A stretch of 13,554 bases of DNA from SAR202 cluster bacterium Io17-Chloro-G6. Lineage in GTDB: Bacteria; Chloroflexota; Dehalococcoidia; UBA3495. The stretch lies in NCBI GenBank assembly GCA_002816585.1, contig MUCT01000027.1:1-13554 (forward strand), written 5' to 3'. Positions within the stretch are counted from its first letter, which is position 1; each line of letters starts with the position of its first letter. The position numbers were made by a program, and so were the translations under genes. This document shows, piece by piece, positions 6,193 to 13,554 of this stretch. The notes beneath the pieces were generated by a model that was not told the origin of the DNA, did no database searches, and saw nothing but the letters and a program-made list of their open reading frames with translations.

Positions 6193-6281
6193 GATTACAT
6201 TGCCTCCGGAGTCAGGTTCAGGTCAGAAATTCCGAGAAAAAGCTGAATTCCGTCGAGATTCGAAAATCCAGAACATCTACG

Positions 6282-6310
6282 ACTATATAGCTGCGTATGA
6301 AGGGCGTCAA
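6282..6310 (-). promoter_or_regulatory. Sigma-70-type promoter for the AHSA1-like gene
   Basis: On the - strand, TTGACG (6310-6305) is followed after exactly 17 bp by TATAGT (6287-6282). Each hexamer matches the consensus at five of six positions. Transcription would start near 6275 and give a leader of about 80 nt before ATG 6192. This is the best promoter match seen in the window. Confidence 0.6.
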
Positions 6311-6410
6311 ATGTTCGATCACTCCTCCATTCGATCACGACTCATTTCCCCTTCAAGCATAGCAGAACACCACGCGCTGCTTGAGCCCGAGTCGATTTGG
6401 TGAACGTTCC

Positions 6411-6419
6411 TGCTATAGT
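6411..6419 (+). promoter_or_regulatory. Extended -10 promoter element for the GMC oxidoreductase gene
   Basis: TGCTATAGT is an extended -10 element (TGn then TATAGT). The -35 region is poor (CGATTT, 15 bp upstream, or TTGGTG used with TGTTAT at 6419-6424). Transcription would start near 6426, about 73 bp before ATG 6499. Confidence 0.4.
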
Positions 6420-6498
6420 GTTATCCGTTGATGCTCTGATGTATCTGGCCACTGGGCGAATAAGGCATTATTTATCCGATCGCGAGGGAATCTAGATC

Positions 6499-8040
6499 AT
6501 GAAATACGACCATATTGTTGTTGGGGGCGGGACCGCCGGGTGCATATTGGCGGCTGAGCTCTCAGAAGACCCAGCTCGAGCGGTGCTCTTGTTGGAAGCC
6601 GGACCGGAATATCCCGACTTCGATCAGTTGCCCGACCCCTTGAAATATGGCTGGGGACTGATCAACTTACAAGCCCGGGCAGCCGGGTCTCCCTTCAATT
6701 GGTCGTTCACGGGCACGGCCACGCCCCAACAATCCGAGCCCATGCCCGTGCCCAGAGGAAAGGTGCTGGGTGGGTCCAGCGCGATCAATGGGCAGACTTT
6801 CATTCGCGGAGCACCCGAGGACTTCGACACGTGGGCTTCCATGGGAAACGACGAATGGTCCTACCTAAAGGTCCTGCCCTACTTCCGCCGCATCGAAAAC
6901 GATGAGGACTTCCGAGACGATTTCCACGGGACCGACGGCCCCGTCCCTGTGCGCCGCCATAAACGCGAGGATTGGCCGCCCCTTCAGGAAGCTTTCTACC
7001 AGGCCTGTGTTTCGGACGGTTATCCTTACAATCCGGACCTGCATAACCCCGACGCCACCGGAGTGAGTCAGCGGGCCGAGAACAACGTCGAAGGCGTGCG
7101 CATGAGCATGGCCCTGACCCACATCGAGCCCAACCGTAGCCGTCTCAACCTGACCATCAAGGCCAACGTCCAGGTGATGCGCATCGTGTTCTCCGGCAAG
7201 CGTGCCACCGGGCTGGAGGTGGAGAGCGGCGGCGAAAGATTTCTGGTTGAGGGGAAGCAGATCACGCTTTGCGCCGGAGCCGTGGGATCGCCCCAACTGC
7301 TGATGCTGTCCGGGATCGGCCCGAAGGACCAACTAGAGCCTTTGGGAATACCCGTTGTGTCGGAAACTCCGGGCGTAGGGCAAAACATGCGAGACCATCC
7401 CAATGTCGTGGTCAGGTTCACGGTACACGAAGACCGGCCGGACGAAACGGTTGCCCGGCGCGCCCTCCGCCTGCGCTATACCGCCACCGCATCGCCCACA
7501 CCAAACGACATGATCCTGACCCCCTCCTCCCTGAACACGGTGGTCAAAGAGGGTGACGACCCGACCCACAGCATCGGTTGTGGGTTGTACCTCGCGATCG
7601 GCAAGGGCGAACTGCGCCTGGTGTCAACCGATCCCAAAGTGCAGCCCAGCATGGATTACCACTACCTGGAGGAAGCCTGGGACCGCGAGCGGCTACGGGA
7701 GGCGGTTAGGAAGTGCGTGGCGCTATTAGACGGCGCCTCTTACGAGGGCATCGTCAACCAGCGGACCACACCAACCGATGCCGACCTGATGAGTGACGAA
7801 GTTCTGGATGACTGGATGCTGCGCAACGTGAGCTCGTCATTCCATATTTCTGGCACCTGCAAGATGGGCGTGGCTAGCGACCCCATGGCTGTGGTCGACC
7901 AATTCCTGAATGTGAGGGACGTGGAAGGTTTACGGGTGGCCGATGCTTCCGTTATGCCCGACGTGGTTCGCGCCAATACCAACGTCACCACCATGATGAT
8001 CGCCGAGCGGGCCGCCGAGTTTATCCGCGAGGGGCGTTAA
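6499..8040 (+). CDS. GMC family FAD-dependent oxidoreductase (alcohol/choline dehydrogenase-like)
   Basis: A 513-residue flavoenzyme of the glucose-methanol-choline family, oxidising an alcohol substrate with FAD. Seen in order: the FAD-binding motif GGGTAG (9-14) with E33 in LLLEAGP for the adenosine ribose; GMC signature 1 at 85-104 (PRGKVLGGSSAINGQ...); GMC signature 2 at 260-274 (GAVGSPQLLMLSGIG); and the catalytic end, with H449 in SSFHISGTCKMG and an asparagine (N493 or N495) in RANTNVTTMMIAERAA, i.e. a His/Asn pair as in choline-type enzymes. No signal peptide: the flavin fold starts at residue 4. ATG 6499 follows GAGGG at a spacing of ten bases. The substrate cannot be read from sequence; choline dehydrogenase would be over-naming. 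It ends against an amidohydrolase gene with overlapping stops. Confidence 0.95.
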   Translation: MKYDHIVVGGGTAGCILAAELSEDPARAVLLLEAGPEYPDFDQLPDPLKYGWGLINLQARAAGSPFNWSFTGTATPQQSEPMPVPRGKVLGGSSAINGQTFIRGAPEDFDTWASMGNDEWSYLKVLPYFRRIENDEDFRDDFHGTDGPVPVRRHKREDWPPLQEAFYQACVSDGYPYNPDLHNPDATGVSQRAENNVEGVRMSMALTHIEPNRSRLNLTIKANVQVMRIVFSGKRATGLEVESGGERFLVEGKQITLCAGAVGSPQLLMLSGIGPKDQLEPLGIPVVSETPGVGQNMRDHPNVVVRFTVHEDRPDETVARRALRLRYTATASPTPNDMILTPSSLNTVVKEGDDPTHSIGCGLYLAIGKGELRLVSTDPKVQPSMDYHYLEEAWDRERLREAVRKCVALLDGASYEGIVNQRTTPTDADLMSDEVLDDWMLRNVSSSFHISGTCKMGVASDPMAVVDQFLNVRDVEGLRVADASVMPDVVRANTNVTTMMIAERAAEFIREGR

Positions 8041-9149
8041 CCTTCAAACCCGAAAAGACGGGCGCAGTTGTCCCACAAAAACTTCCGCTTGGCTTGGTCC
8101 GATAGAGGCATCTCCAAGAACCGCTCGACTGAGTTGGGGTATTTGGAATCGGCGTGGGGATAGTCGGTCGAGAATACAATGTTGTCTTCTAGACCGTACC
8201 TGGAAATTATCTCCGCCGGTTCTTCGTCGCACTCCACCGACAGATAGCATTGCCGCTGGAAATACTCGCTGGGCTTCATCTTTAGATCCGGGTGATCGTA
8301 GGCGGCCGACATCTCAAAGTGCTCGTCCAGTCGCCACAGGAGCCAAGGCGCCCAGGAGCAGTTGCCCTCCAAGAACGCCACGGTTAGGTCGGGAAAGCGC
8401 TCTAAAACACCGCCCCCAACCACATCCACTGCCGCCAGCATCATGGCCATCGGGTGGGTGCAGGTGTGGTAGAGCATATGAGTTTCAAAGTTGTCTCCCG
8501 GCTGAGGCAGGTCGACCCGTCCACCTTCGTGGAAGCTGAGGGGAACGCCCAACCGCTGGATCTCCGCCCATAGGGGATCGTAATGCGCGTCGTGCCAGTT
8601 GCGGCCTTTCACCGGATTTGGGCGGATGAAGACTGTCTTGAAGCCCAATTCGTTCACCCCGCGCCTGGCCTCTTGAATGGCGCCTTCGACGTCATGGGGA
8701 GGTATCATGCCCGCTCCAAACAGGCGGTCCGAGCCGGAGCAAAACTCCGACAACCAGTTGTTGTAAGCCCGGGATATGGCGGTGGCCAAGGCCGGTTCGA
8801 TGTTGTCCGAACCCAGGCTGAAGAGACCGCGGCTGGGAAACATGACAGCCAAATCAATCCCCTCATTGTCCATCGCCGTCACTTGCGAGCCGCTGTCCCA
8901 ATCGCGCTCCTCGGATTCGGTGTAGACGTCCATTTGCTGGGTCATGATGGGCGTGATTGCGTTGGTGTAGCTGCGATTCTCAGGCGGGTAGATGCGCCCG
9001 CCGAATTGGATGGCCAGGTCCCGGGGATGGCGGCTCATCCCCTTGGGTGCGCGGTCCTTGAATGCAGGATCAATGTACTGGTCCCAAAGGTCCGCCGGTT
9101 CTACGATGTGCATGTCCGAGTCCAAGACCTTGAAACCGTTCTTCGCCAT
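8037..9149 (-). CDS. Amidohydrolase-2 family metal-dependent hydrolase (ACMSD-like TIM barrel)
   Basis: A 370-residue protein of the amidohydrolase-2 family (PF04909), whose members hydrolyse or decarboxylate aromatic and carboxylic substrates with one metal ion. Likely metal and active-site residues are D12 and H14 (DSDMHIVEP), H207 (PLSFHEGG), and D329 (VFSTDYPHADSKYP). Other family signs are FLEGNCSWAPWLLWRLDEHF and the ending KFLWDNCARLFGF. ATG 9149 is chosen over an open extension back to 9242: it has GGAGG eight bases upstream (9158-9162), the conserved fold begins right after it, and the longer version would overlap the upstream gene with low-complexity residues. It lies 55 bp after the epoxide hydrolase and is probably co-transcribed. 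The stop codon TAA (8039-8037) shares two bases with that of the convergent GMC gene. Substrate unknown. Confidence 0.93.
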   Translation of the reverse strand: MAKNGFKVLDSDMHIVEPADLWDQYIDPAFKDRAPKGMSRHPRDLAIQFGGRIYPPENRSYTNAITPIMTQQMDVYTESEERDWDSGSQVTAMDNEGIDLAVMFPSRGLFSLGSDNIEPALATAISRAYNNWLSEFCSGSDRLFGAGMIPPHDVEGAIQEARRGVNELGFKTVFIRPNPVKGRNWHDAHYDPLWAEIQRLGVPLSFHEGGRVDLPQPGDNFETHMLYHTCTHPMAMMLAAVDVVGGGVLERFPDLTVAFLEGNCSWAPWLLWRLDEHFEMSAAYDHPDLKMKPSEYFQRQCYLSVECDEEPAEIISRYGLEDNIVFSTDYPHADSKYPNSVERFLEMPLSDQAKRKFLWDNCARLFGFEG

Positions 9150-9204
9150 TGTCCGGGCCTCCATGCTTGTGCTTGATGATTTACATTGCTTGTCGGCCGT
9201 CCGG

Positions 9205-10362
9205 CTAACGAAGCGCCCGGAAAAAGTCGCGGATGTCTTCAACTAACCTTTCTGGCTCCTCCAGCGCTGCAAAGTGACCGCCGCTGGGCATATCGGTCCA
9301 GTGCTGCACGTTGTAGGAGCGCTCGGCCCATTCCCGGAGCGGCACCGTATTTTCATGAGGGAACGCCGCCACTCCCACCGGCACCTGAATCTTCTCGTCT
9401 TTCTCCATGTTCCAAGCCTTGCTGAACGCCTCGTAGTATAGCCGGGCGGACGAGTTGATGGACTGGGTGGCCCAGTAGATCGTGATCGTCGTGAGCAATT
9501 CGTCTTTCGTGAACCGGGACTCCACGTCGCCGCCGCAGTCGCTCCACCGGCGGTATTTTTCCACGATCCAGGCAGCGAGTCCGGCGGGAGAGTCGTTCAA
9601 CCCGTAGGATAGGGTCTGGGGCTTGGTGCTTTGGATGTGGGAATAGCCGCCTTCGTCGGCCAGCCATTGCTCCCGCTGTTGCAGCATCTGCTTCTCGGCC
9701 TCCGACAGCTCCGGCGTGCCCGGCCCCAGGTAGGGTGTGGGGCTGGTGGTGGACGTTGTGTGGATGCCAACCACCTTGTCTCCGTGCGCCTGCCCCAGCC
9801 TGCCCGTGACCCTGGCCCCCCAGTCGCCGCCCTGCACCGCGAAGGACCGGTATCCGAGAACTTCGGACATTAATTTGGCCCAAATGTCCGCGATGGCGTT
9901 AATATCGAGCCCTCGTTTGTTACTGGCGTCCGAGAACCCGTAGCCGGGCATGGACGGTGCGACGACGTCGAAGGCGTCGGCCGGGTCTCCGCCATGGTTT
10001 GCCGGGTCGCTCAGCATGGGGATGACTTTGTGCATCTCGAAGAAGGTGCCGGGCCATCCATGGGTGATCACCAGTGGCATGGGGTTGGGGCCCTGGCCCT
10101 TTTCGTGAATGAAGTGGATTCCCAGGCCGTCGATATCAGCCTTGAAATTGGCAAACGAATTAATCAGTTTCTCTTGGGCCCGCCAATCAAAATCGGTTCG
10201 CCAATACTCGACCAACCCCTTTATATAGTCGAGGTTGGCGCCGTAATCCCAACCCGAGCCGGGGATTTCATCAGGCCATCGAGTTCGATCCAGCCGTTCC
10301 CTCAAGTCTTGGAGGACGGCGTCGGACACTTCTATCTTGAACGGCGTAACGGCCATTGTCAT
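9205..10362 (-). CDS. Epoxide hydrolase (microsomal type, alpha/beta hydrolase with EHN domain)
   Basis: A 385-residue alpha/beta hydrolase that opens epoxides to diols through an ester intermediate. The N-terminal EHN domain (about 5-110) shows the typical DLRERLDRTRWPDEI opening and DYIKGLVEYWRTDFDWRAQE. The catalytic core has the oxyanion motif HGWPG (101-105), the nucleophile D180 in QGGDWGA, the base H363 in GGHFAALEEP, a likely acid E337 in FPHE, and tyrosines at 309-310 that may activate the epoxide. The lid segment SYGLNDSPAGLAAWIVEKYRRW is also family-typical. No signal peptide. ATG 10362 or ATG 10356 could be the start; AGGAG lies three or nine bases upstream respectively, and the latter spacing is better. 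It precedes the amidohydrolase by 55 bp in a likely two-gene unit. Substrate unknown. Confidence 0.95.
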   Translation of the reverse strand: MTMAVTPFKIEVSDAVLQDLRERLDRTRWPDEIPGSGWDYGANLDYIKGLVEYWRTDFDWRAQEKLINSFANFKADIDGLGIHFIHEKGQGPNPMPLVITHGWPGTFFEMHKVIPMLSDPANHGGDPADAFDVVAPSMPGYGFSDASNKRGLDINAIADIWAKLMSEVLGYRSFAVQGGDWGARVTGRLGQAHGDKVVGIHTTSTTSPTPYLGPGTPELSEAEKQMLQQREQWLADEGGYSHIQSTKPQTLSYGLNDSPAGLAAWIVEKYRRWSDCGGDVESRFTKDELLTTITIYWATQSINSSARLYYEAFSKAWNMEKDEKIQVPVGVAAFPHENTVPLREWAERSYNVQHWTDMPSGGHFAALEEPERLVEDIRDFFRALR

Positions 10363-10421
10363 TGTCTCCTGCGGACGGATGTCGTATTCCCGGTGCGAGG
10401 CCCCCGTGGGAGCACTTAAGA

Positions 10422-10451
10422 ATATTAACGCTCACAGCCGCAGCCGGTAAA
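10422..10451 (-). promoter_or_regulatory. Possible promoter for the epoxide hydrolase unit
   Basis: On the - strand, TTTACC (10451-10446) and TAATAT (10427-10422) are separated by 18 bp. Each matches the consensus at four of six positions. It lies in the 139-bp gap after the LOG-family gene, about 60 bp before the epoxide hydrolase start. Confidence 0.3.
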
Positions 10452-10501
10452 CAGGCGCCGGCAAAGTGGTGTCCTGGCGGCGCGGACCTAGTTTCGCCAA
10501 T

Positions 10502-11530
10502 CTAGACGCCACTTCCCATTTTATTGATGGCCAAGATCATCTCGTTCAGGCGCCCGGCGCTTTGCTGGTTGTTACGGAAAGAGATCCTGGGCTTGGACAG
10601 AAGATCGGGTTCGTCCTCCTCTTGGGGGAGGGCCGTAGCCTTCACGATTTTTCCATCCGTAACCAGGTCGGAGAAGGAGTGGTTCAATTGTTCTATGTGG
10701 TCGTCGGACAACTCCTTCTCCAATCTGATCACCAGCCGGTTCCGGACCTGCCGGGTGGAATGATAGGTGGAGTAATAAGAACTGATCCAGGCGGCCGCCT
10801 CTTCGGCCGAATGCACGATGTTGTACAAAGACAGGTCTTCTTTTGAGATGTAACCCCGGGCCAACAACTGGTCCTTCACAAACCGGTCCCAGGTTTCCCA
10901 GTAGTTGTCGCCGGGGAGTTCCATGAGCACTAAGGGCATCGGCCTGGCCTTCCCGGTTTGCAGTAAGGTCAAAACCTCGAACCCCTCATCCTGAGTGCCG
11001 AACCCACCTGGGAACAGTGCGCAAGCGTCGGCCTCCATGACGAAGAAAATCTTCCTCGTGAAAAAGAAGCGGAACGTGACCAACTTAGGGTCGTCTTGCA
11101 TCACGCTATTGGCGCTCTCAAAGGGTAGAAGTATATTGACCCCGAAGCTGTTTTCTGCCCCCGCTCCATCGATCCCCGCCTTCATGATGCCTGCCGCCGC
11201 GCCCGTGATGGTCATGAAACCCTGCTCAGTCATTTTACCCGCGAACTTGGCGGCCATTTCGTAGTGTGGTTCTCCCTCCGGGATTCGCGCCGAGCCGAAG
11301 ATGGAGACCTTCCTCACGCTCCGGTACGGCTTGAACACCCTGGCGGCGTACCGGAACTCATCTATCATCCGGCTGATCATCTTCAAGTCCAAGACGTCCA
11401 GTTCGTCCCGCTTGCACTTGAGGGCATTCAGCAAAATCTCGCGATAAAGCCACTGGCGCAGGTCCCGGCCCTCGAACTCCGAGATCTGTTCTACTTCCTT
11501 CAGGATGTCTTCCGTGGTGTCTAGATTCAT
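10502..11530 (-). CDS. LOG family protein (lysine-decarboxylase-like Rossmann fold) with N- and C-terminal extensions
   Basis: A 342-residue protein with a central LOG domain (about 70-255). Typical LOG enzymes release free bases or ribose 5-phosphate from nucleotides such as cytokinin monophosphates. The signature PGGFGTQDE is at 174-182 with EVLTLLQTGK following; SIFGSARIP (77-84) starts the fold; GAAAGIMKAGIDGA (110-123) fills the phosphate-loop position; TRK (158-160) carries the basic pair expected before the signature. About 70 residues before the fold and 85 after it (from about 258) are extra to the compact 180-200-residue LOG proteins; the tail has an alternating strand/helix look (RNRLVIRLEKELSDDHIEQL) that might be a small regulatory domain. 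The old name lysine decarboxylase is misleading. ATG 11530 has AGGGG four bases upstream. Substrate not determinable. Confidence 0.9.
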   Translation of the reverse strand: MNLDTTEDILKEVEQISEFEGRDLRQWLYREILLNALKCKRDELDVLDLKMISRMIDEFRYAARVFKPYRSVRKVSIFGSARIPEGEPHYEMAAKFAGKMTEQGFMTITGAAAGIMKAGIDGAGAENSFGVNILLPFESANSVMQDDPKLVTFRFFFTRKIFFVMEADACALFPGGFGTQDEGFEVLTLLQTGKARPMPLVLMELPGDNYWETWDRFVKDQLLARGYISKEDLSLYNIVHSAEEAAAWISSYYSTYHSTRQVRNRLVIRLEKELSDDHIEQLNHSFSDLVTDGKIVKATALPQEEDEPDLLSKPRISFRNNQQSAGRLNEMILAINKMGSGV

Positions 11531-11771
11531 GGTTCCCCTGTATTAACGCCGGAAACTGAGCTTGGCGGACATTGTCCAATCAAGCATATCAGCGTCGGAC
11601 ATCTTGGCTCAATCAGACGACGCAGCCGGAATATACCAGTCTGCCTTTGCTAATCGACATTAAGGAGGGTTCACTGCACCATTTCTGGGCGCGGGGAGTG
11701 AGCGGCTGAGGCCTAGTCGATCAGGGTCTGAATCCAAGCCCTGATGCCGGGAAAGAAGCGCGGCGAGCCGC
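11531..11771. other. Intergenic region between radical SAM and LOG genes
   Basis: No gene is seen in these 241 bp. Reading on the - strand from the radical SAM stop, it contains a 5-bp GC stem (GCGGC/GCCGC, 11760-11771) followed by GCTTCTTTC, which could be a poor terminator; an inverted repeat with 7-bp arms (ATCAGGG at 11720-11726 and CCCTGAT at 11739-11745); and then a candidate promoter for the LOG gene. Confidence 0.4.
11583..11612 (-). promoter_or_regulatory. Possible promoter for the LOG-family gene
   Basis: On the - strand, TTGAGC (11612-11607) and TATGCT (11588-11583) are 18 bp apart, each matching the consensus at four of six positions. The start of transcription would fall about 45 bp before ATG 11530. 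Confidence 0.35.
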
Positions 11772-13289
11772 CTAGACGGGAACGGTAGCCCGTAGGTTGG
11801 GAGTGCGCTCCTCCCTCGAAATGAGTGACGCATACGGGCCCAGTAGGCGCTCGAATTCGTGGTGGTAGAACTCGGGCAATTCGGCCGAACCGCCGTCGTG
11901 GAAATCCCGGAACTGCCGGTCAGTGGTCAGCCGGTCCAGGATTCGACGGAACTGCGTTATGCCTTCTTTGGCGCGGAGGGTACGCACCGCATACAGCAGT
12001 CGCAGGCTCTGGCTGCTGGTCGTCCCGATCCGCCGCCACAAGAACCGGCGGTTGGAATAATGCAATAGCATGTCCAGCAGTCCTTGGTAATAGGTCACCG
12101 GGTCGTAGTTCTTCAGAGTTGTAACCAGATATGGAAAATAGTAAAACGAGAACGGCATCGCCTCAAGAATGCGCCCGTCTACCAGGTATTCGTCGTGCAG
12201 CGGGGTGCCGCCAAAGGGCACGGGAATGTTCAACACCGGCCAGGCGAACGGCGTCAGCGACATGAACTCCTTGGTCAATTCCACTGGCTCAATACCGGCG
12301 TCGGTGTCGAGACCATACATGAAGTTCACCTGAATACCTGGAACATAGGAGTGAAGGAGTTCCAGATGCTCAGCCACGGAATGTACTTTTGCGGCCCCGG
12401 TCTTGCTTCCCACACCGGCTTTGTTCGAATAATCAGTCCACGACTCGACTCCAGGCGCGACGAAGAAGCAGTTGGTTTCGCGCAGCCGTTCCATGCGCGT
12501 TTCTTTGAGCACCGACAGCGAACTCTCCATGACATACGGATTTCGCCGACCCGGAGGCACTCGCTCTAGGATGTCCATAGTCTTTTCGAATTGCACCGCG
12601 AAATTGGGGTCTTGGAAGGAGACTTTCACTCCGGGATGGGTTGCTGAGAGGTACTTGAGATCGGCCTCTAGTTGGTCGGCAGGCAGCACGGAGTAGGGGT
12701 TGTTCCAGTCTGTGCAGAAGTTGCAGGCGTAGGGGCAGCCCACGCTGGCCAGTAGCGGGACCATACTGGCGAAATATGGTCTGGTTCCCCGCAGGAAGCT
12801 GGCGGCCCGCACCTCGGGCATCCGTTCCTCCAGGCTGGGAAGGACCGTCAAGGCCCTTCCGCTGGAGACGATGGAATTGATTTGGTAGTGGCCTGCCAGA
12901 ATTTCGGCCACCAGTTCCTGGTCACACTGGGTGACTACCAAGTTGAAGAAGCGCAGGCAATCTTGGGGGAAGGACTTGGCGTGGGGGCCTCCAATAACCG
13001 TTACGGTCCCCTCGCGTTGGTAGAGTTTGGCCAGAGCATAGCTAAGGGCGCAATCCTTGGTGTAAACCGACATGAACACAAAGTCTAGGTCGGCAGGCAA
13101 TTTGCGTTTGGGGTCGCCCTGTCCATAGAAGGTTGCGTAGTGGACCTCATGTCCCAATTGCCGGGCCCAAACCGCCACGGCCTGGGGCATGATGCTGGCA
13201 TACTGCTTGGTCGTGAGGAAGTTTTCCAGAGTCTGCCGCATTGTGGGCGAGCACCCGGCCGCCAGCAACTCTATGACGCCTATCTTCAA
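11772..13289 (-). CDS. B12-binding domain-type radical SAM protein of unknown function
   Basis: A 505-residue radical SAM enzyme. The cluster motif is C185-x3-C189-x2-C192 in SVGCPYACNFC, which would hold the 4Fe-4S cluster that splits S-adenosylmethionine. The preceding 150 residues have the Rossmann-like layout of a cobalamin-binding domain: QAVAVWARQLGHEVHYATFYG, then DFVFMSVYTKD, then TVTVIGGPHAKSFP. The DxHxxG motif that supplies a cobalt ligand in base-off B12 proteins is absent, as in many radical SAM relatives, so B12 use is inferred only. After the core (about 180-400) comes a helical tail rich in aromatic and basic residues. The start is TTG 13289: the frame is closed by a TGA about 45 bases upstream with no ATG or GTG between, and no ribosome-binding site is clear. 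The reaction is unknown; related proteins methylate or rearrange unreactive carbons. Confidence 0.9.
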   Translation of the reverse strand: MKIGVIELLAAGCSPTMRQTLENFLTTKQYASIMPQAVAVWARQLGHEVHYATFYGQGDPKRKLPADLDFVFMSVYTKDCALSYALAKLYQREGTVTVIGGPHAKSFPQDCLRFFNLVVTQCDQELVAEILAGHYQINSIVSSGRALTVLPSLEERMPEVRAASFLRGTRPYFASMVPLLASVGCPYACNFCTDWNNPYSVLPADQLEADLKYLSATHPGVKVSFQDPNFAVQFEKTMDILERVPPGRRNPYVMESSLSVLKETRMERLRETNCFFVAPGVESWTDYSNKAGVGSKTGAAKVHSVAEHLELLHSYVPGIQVNFMYGLDTDAGIEPVELTKEFMSLTPFAWPVLNIPVPFGGTPLHDEYLVDGRILEAMPFSFYYFPYLVTTLKNYDPVTYYQGLLDMLLHYSNRRFLWRRIGTTSSQSLRLLYAVRTLRAKEGITQFRRILDRLTTDRQFRDFHDGGSAELPEFYHHEFERLLGPYASLISREERTPNLRATVPV

Positions 13290-13554
13290 TTCGGCACCGG
13301 CCCGAAGTTCGATTCCACGCCCATCTCCGCCTCAACCGAGTCTTGCCTTGCGGTGCACTGCGTTTTGCCCCACGTCCGCGCCTGGAGTCCGGTCTGGCAA
13401 ATTGCGACCTCAGCATACGGGCACTGGTCGGCAATAGCAATGCTGGAAGGCCGGAAGAGCAGGGCAATCGCATCTCACAGGGATAATACCTTAAGAAGGT
13501 AGGCCTCATCCCAACCGGCCCTCAGTCTTCTGGCCTTGACCCCACCTTTGGAAC
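13290..13554. other. Upstream region of the radical SAM gene, no gene seen
   Basis: These 265 bp run to the window edge. Open frames crossing the first part on both strands overlap the radical SAM gene out of frame and show no recognisable domain. The promoter of the radical SAM gene should be here; a TATTAT on the - strand near 13485-13490 is the only AT-rich hexamer that stands out, and it lacks a well-spaced -35. Confidence 0.35.

Larger units (their letters stand above)
6193..6498. other. 306-bp divergent promoter region
   Basis: No gene is seen here. The region lies between the starts of the AHSA1-like gene (-) and the GMC oxidoreductase gene (+). It is visibly more AT-rich than the coding DNA around it and holds one good sigma-70-type promoter on - and a candidate extended -10 on +. 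A repeated TTCGATCAC/TTCGATCACGA-type motif occurs at 6314-6322 and 6333-6341. Confidence 0.6.

Noticed and set aside
6865..7332. A 155-residue open frame on - within the GMC oxidoreductase gene
   Set aside because: It lies wholly opposite a clear GMC coding region with both family signatures; no domain is visible in it.
6499..8040. Naming the GMC enzyme as choline dehydrogenase (betA) or the mycofactocin-linked MftG
   Set aside because: The family signatures do not define substrate, and no betaine or mycofactocin genes are in the window.
9150..9242. N-terminal extension of the amidohydrolase gene back to 9242
   Set aside because: A GGAGG site eight bases before ATG 9149 and the family N-terminus fix the start there; the extension would overlap the epoxide hydrolase end and is rich in Ser and Thr without conservation signs.
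13147..13509. Open frames on both strands at the right end, considered as an additional gene
   Set aside because: They overlap the radical SAM N-terminus out of frame, are basic and low in complexity, and show no domain.

Overview
The window is about 13.5 kb of moderately GC-rich bacterial DNA carrying thirteen protein genes, all apparently intact. I see no rRNA, tRNA, insertion sequence, phage gene or CRISPR array. The gene set fits an environmental, free-living bacterium: a DUF2277 protein, signal-less HtrA-type proteases with a NarL-type regulator, an amidohydrolase-2 protein, an epoxide hydrolase, a GMC oxidoreductase, and a B12-binding radical SAM protein opening with an ELLAAG-like N-terminus and a YGQGDPKR motif. 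My best guess is the phylum Chloroflexota (Dehalococcoidia/SAR202-like). This is an inference from gene families only; no marker gene is present.

Left part (1-3200): a degenerate Tag-like (3-methyladenine DNA glycosylase I family) gene converges on a DUF2277 gene. Next is a two-gene unit on the + strand: an exported coiled-coil protein with a C-terminal membrane anchor, and, one base later, a four-helix membrane protein with a bacterial PH domain. A perfect 12-bp-stem bidirectional terminator separates this unit from a convergent methionine-(R)-sulfoxide reductase (msrB).

Middle part (3300-6500): a - strand series reading AHSA1/SRPBCC protein, then a LuxR/NarL-type regulator with a degenerate receiver domain, then an HtrA-like protease with PDZ, then an HtrA-like protease without PDZ. 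The two proteases are 10 bases apart. Neither has a signal peptide, so both probably act in the cytoplasm. Three perfect tandem copies of a 13-bp unit lie between the regulator and the first protease. A 306-bp divergent region with a promoter on each strand separates the AHSA1 gene from the next gene.

Right part (6499-13554): a GMC flavin oxidoreductase on + ends tail-to-tail, with overlapping stop codons, against an amidohydrolase-2 gene on -. The amidohydrolase lies 55 bp downstream of an epoxide hydrolase. Together they look like a small set of enzymes for oxidising and hydrolysing organic compounds. Upstream of them on - are a LOG-family (PGGxGTxxE) nucleotide-binding enzyme with long extensions and a B12-binding-type radical SAM protein of unknown function that starts at TTG.

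The less ordinary points are the cytoplasmic protease pair with its pseudo-receiver regulator and 13-bp repeats, the Tag-like protein that has lost its zinc and catalytic residues, and the coiled-coil/bPH membrane pair. None can be called a new system from sequence alone.
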